Positions 61,033 through 64,000 of a DNA stretch of 64,000 nucleotides are shown here, one piece after another. A program made the position numbers and the translations under genes. This DNA comes from Corbicula japonica (lineage: Eukaryota > Mollusca > Bivalvia > Venerida > Cyrenidae), in contig JAZAYU010000086.1 of NCBI GenBank assembly GCA_038501625.1, forward strand, positions 248,001 to 312,000, in the 5' to 3' direction. The notes below the pieces were generated by a model that was not told the DNA's origin, searched no databases, and saw nothing but the letters and a program-made list of their open reading frames with translations. Within the stretch, counting starts at the first letter, position 1. Each line of letters begins with the position of its first letter.

Positions 61033-62365
61033 ATGCATCTGTGTTTAGTGTTCACGGTATTGATGATAACAACACTTGCTTTGACGGAGTCCAAACCAGT
61101 TGACGAGATGACGCGATATTTCTTGGGTAAACATATCATAATATAAATTGTGAGAAGTTCAAAGAAAATCAAAGAAACAAACAAAGAATTGTCGAAAAAC
61201 AGAACAGTTACGCTTACCTACTTTGTGGTCTAACACATTATAACATTGCTTGAGTTCAGTTCCATTCACTAAATTCGTTAAGAGCTGACGACCGCATAGT
61301 GCCCTGACATCGGGCATGTATTTCTATAAGCTTTGCACATGTTATAATACATTAACATTGTAGACAGTAAAGGAATAAACTATAAAGTAATATCTTCTTA
61401 CTCAAAGAAGTACTTTGAGAAAAAAATGTTATTGCAAAAACGACGATATGGTCCGCTTTACTTGTCTTTGAACGAATGCTTCAAAATCAATTATTCACTG
61501 CTTGGATGTTGCAAAGCCTTATCCGATAAATTTTAAGATCAACTTACAAATCAAACGTTTGTACATGTAAATTGTGTACTTAATGACAAACTATGTTTTT
61601 CTAAAGACAAATAAAATGATCGTTTTTTATCGAAACATGCAATTTACATCAGATATTATAGAAATAATATTGAAGAATTATGGTTGAAAAGTTCACGGAA
61701 TGAAAAACGTAAGGGGAACAACCTGTTTGCCTTTGCCAAAAATGTGATACAAAAAAACCCTGATGTAAAGAGAAATAGAAAAACTTCGATCTTAGACGCG
61801 TTTCCTTTGCTTATCAAACAAGATAAATATGCGACAATGTGTAAGCTGCTTTGTAAAATAATTGTAAATGTTAAAATTTTAATAACGATCACCCAGACAA
61901 TACAAAGTGTTTTGTTTTTATTACATTAAGCTCAGACCCAACCACAACAATGTATATTGTTTTTGTTTAATTTAGCTCAGACCCCAACAATACGTACAAC
62001 TGTTTATTTTTTATTTGATTGAGCTCAGATTCAGACAATATCATCTGCCTGTTTGTTATTTTCTTTAGTTTGATTTAAGATCCAGCCACAACAGCGTGTT
62101 TGTGTTCATTTTATTTAGCTCAGCCGCAGACATAACTGTTACAATGATTTTTTTTATTCAATTTAGCTCAGTCAAATACATTACAATGTGTTTTGTTTTA
62201 TTTAATTTAGCTCATACCCAAACAATTCAATGTCTGACTGGAAGCCAATGTGACGGCTGTAACAGTGGTGTGAGGATCGGTGACATGCGCTTTTGCTGCC
62301 CGGGATGTCGGGGAAGCGTGAGAGTCTCCTTCAATAGCACTGGAATGAACTGCAAATGTTCATGA
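61033..62365 (+). CDS. Small secreted Cys-rich protein (2 exons, 82 residues)
   Basis: Exons 61033-61126 and 62211-62365 join in phase 1. The first encodes a typical signal peptide (MHLCLVFTVLMITTLALTES) and a short acidic stretch. The second encodes a compact domain with eight Cys: QCLTGSQCDGC, then a basic/Gly turn, RFCCPGCRGS and a NCKCS end. One N-glycosylation site (NST) lies in the domain. The even Cys number and adjacent Cys pair suggest four disulfides in a secreted peptide. I do not recognise the family, and no activity can be claimed. The acceptor of exon 2 is the last of a row of acceptor-like repeats. AATAAA at 62518-62523 would serve as polyadenylation signal. Confidence 0.72.
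61925..62225 (+). repeat. Tandem array of acceptor-like repeats ending at exon 2
   Basis: About seven degenerate units of 43-51 bases each contain a T-rich run, then TTTAG or similar, then CTCAG and CAACAAT-like sequence. The motifs occur near 61930, 61975, 62021, 62072, 62117, 62164 and 62208. The last is the splice acceptor of the coding exon, and its CTCA bases are the first bases of that exon. Confidence 0.7.
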
Positions 62366-62517
62366 AATAATACCGGGTATTAGCGAAAGAAAGTCTTGTA
62401 TTCATATATAAGACATGGACTTTACCACAATTTCGCTATTTATATAATCATTTCTTGTGCTGTTGTATTGTTTCCTTTATTGTTCTGTTTATTTAATATA
62501 AAAGATAAGTAAAATAT

Positions 62518-62523
62518 AATAAA
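62518..62523 (+). terminator. Polyadenylation signal of the 82-residue secreted protein gene
   Basis: AATAAA lies 153 bases after the stop codon; no earlier canonical signal was noticed. Confidence 0.45.
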
Positions 62524-63690
62524 TTCACTTGCTGTTTTGTTTATTTATGTAAAAATATTTACACTTCAACTTCGTTCTATACGATAAAGTCTTTTTTCGC
62601 CGAACGAACCATAATTTCTGATGGTACGCAGCGCTTGACTATAAGTAAACAATAGATCAAAGGTTAGAGTTCGTCAATAATTGCTATTCATTTCGACTTG
62701 ATTAGCATTTCACACGTTCTACTCATATATTTCTATCATGGGATTGGCAATAAAACAGTTAACCGGAACTGCTTCTTAACTGGAACTGTACGGATTGAAC
62801 CGATATTTGATGGTTTTCATTTGGGTAGTAAAATAGTTAGATTGTTTAAAGTACAAGGAAAATAAACCGAACTCCGTATTGTACTGTAATGTACTCTATA
62901 TATGTATCTATTAGTTTCTCCTAAAATGTACTTTTTATTTTGATACTGATTTTGCTTTTTGCATGCGCTATCGTATATCTAAGTGTGTTATGTGGCTATA
63001 GATTTGCTTTATGCTATTTTATGCCAATAAAGTTACATGTATGTTATATTTATGTTTATGTTTAAAGTACACATGAAGCCCTTGGCAACTGTTTTCCTTA
63101 ACCAAATTAAAATTGTCAAATAACGATTCAATCCTTAAATATTTACTTGTTATATCGAGCTTTTGCCCGAGTCGCAAAACAATCAGAGCGATGCTTGTGA
63201 TGGGTTTAAAAACAAAGTTCGTCAGGATACGAAACTGAGCTGGGATAAAATGACCGACAAAAACTTACGGCAAAGCAAATTTCTAACGAATCATACTGAT
63301 TTGTCTTACTAAAATTAGTGTAATGAATACAAAGTGATGTTTTATATGTGACCTTATTAACGTTTGCACGCTGTTTTAAACACTATTACTCGTTTTATCG
63401 TTTGAACAAAGAACCCTCTTAGACATGAGGAAACCCCATTGCATTAGTATACTTTAATTAATGTATAGCTACATGTAAATGCTGGCACAAGCGCGTGCTT
63501 ATGGAATCTACCTATTTGCACCCTGTTGCGAGATAAGAACACGACCTAGTTTACTGTAAACTGATTAATATTATACCTTTGATAACGTTTTCGATACCGA
63601 AGTATCAAAACGAATAGTGAACCGCCTCAACATATTTCCTACACGGAATGTTTTTAAAACAAAATCAAGTTTTAATATACTTCAACAGCA
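62524..63690. other. Intergenic AT-rich sequence
   Basis: No gene or repeat is recognised. Confidence 0.45.
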
Positions 63691-63691
63691 G

Positions 63692-63833
63692 TCAGGGGAG
63701 CAGGCTTGCCCATATGAGTGAGCATCCGGCAAATTGTGTGACACATTTAATTGATTACTCCCGATCCGGGTATCAGATGGGTCACTCAGGTTACCAAGGA
63801 CAAAATTACGAAACAGCTATGCAGATCCTATGA
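63692..63833 (+). other. Candidate terminal exon
   Basis: An acceptor-like ACTTCAACAGCAG precedes an open stretch that ends in TGA at 63831-63833 and encodes a Tyr/Gly/Gln-rich end (SGYQMGHSGYQGQNYETAMQ). The composition looks more protein-like than the surrounding open frames, but no upstream exon was found in the preceding 1.3 kb, so it may be chance. Confidence 0.2.
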
Positions 63834-63958
63834 TTCACAGAAATATAGAAGGCTCTCATCCACGTAACCAACAAACAAAATTTAACTAGTGGCAGTGTTA
63901 GAATGTTCGTGGGTGACAGCAAGAAATTTACCTAATATGCTGAATTTACAAAAATGCT

Positions 63959-64000
63959 CTGTTTCCCTCTCTTCTTTTTCGCTGCGTGGGATGCTGTGTT
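63959..64000 (+). repeat. Repeat family A tail, cut by the window end
   Basis: CCCTCTCTTCTTTTTCGCTG followed by CGTGGGATGCTGTGTT matches the family A tail. Confidence 0.6.

Overview
The window is nuclear DNA from an animal. The coding regions are short exons with GT-AG junctions (one GC-AG) in AT-rich, repeat-dense sequence. The protein types (claudin-like tetraspans, a short secreted C-type lectin, a NAT16/HISAT-like acetyltransferase, small secreted Cys-rich proteins) together with many foldback elements fit a bivalve mollusc. I infer that from family knowledge; the species cannot be named from the sequence alone.

Layout from left to right. A three-exon claudin-like gene lies on + (4081-7691). 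Directly after it sits a 2.7-kb inverted-repeat element (7787-10494) with ~480-bp arms and a 5-bp target duplication; it carries a two-exon C2H2 zinc-finger gene on - (8398-9410). After a GC-rich repeat island comes a five-exon C-type lectin on + (11475-23146). Its third intron is almost wholly a 10.1-kb insertion (12279-22426) with 24-bp perfect terminal inverted repeats, TA flanks and an interior full of one foldback repeat family. 23.5-28.3 kb is repeats and empty sequence. A second claudin-like gene lies on - (28360-29663) with the same intron phases as the first. A 33-bp minisatellite fills 30.9-32.5 kb.

From 36.7 to 48.4 kb there is a tandem duplication of a three-exon N-acetyltransferase gene. 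Copy 1 (39404-41674) has a 1-nt frameshift in its last exon. Copy 2 (44871-48201) is intact although a 1.44-kb mariner-like element with a single in-frame stop sits in its first coding intron. A four-exon gene for a secreted coiled-coil, Cys-rich protein follows (50197-55995), then a two-exon gene for an 82-residue secreted Cys-rich protein (61033-62365) whose intron ends in an array of near-repeated splice acceptors.

At least six dispersed repeat families recur on both strands (called A-F here because I recognise no standard name). Several are nested in one another, in introns or in the duplicated units, so the relative order of insertions can be read. No rRNA gene, functional tRNA gene or CRISPR array was seen. 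Exon boundaries were inferred by hand from splice sites and frame and have no transcript support.
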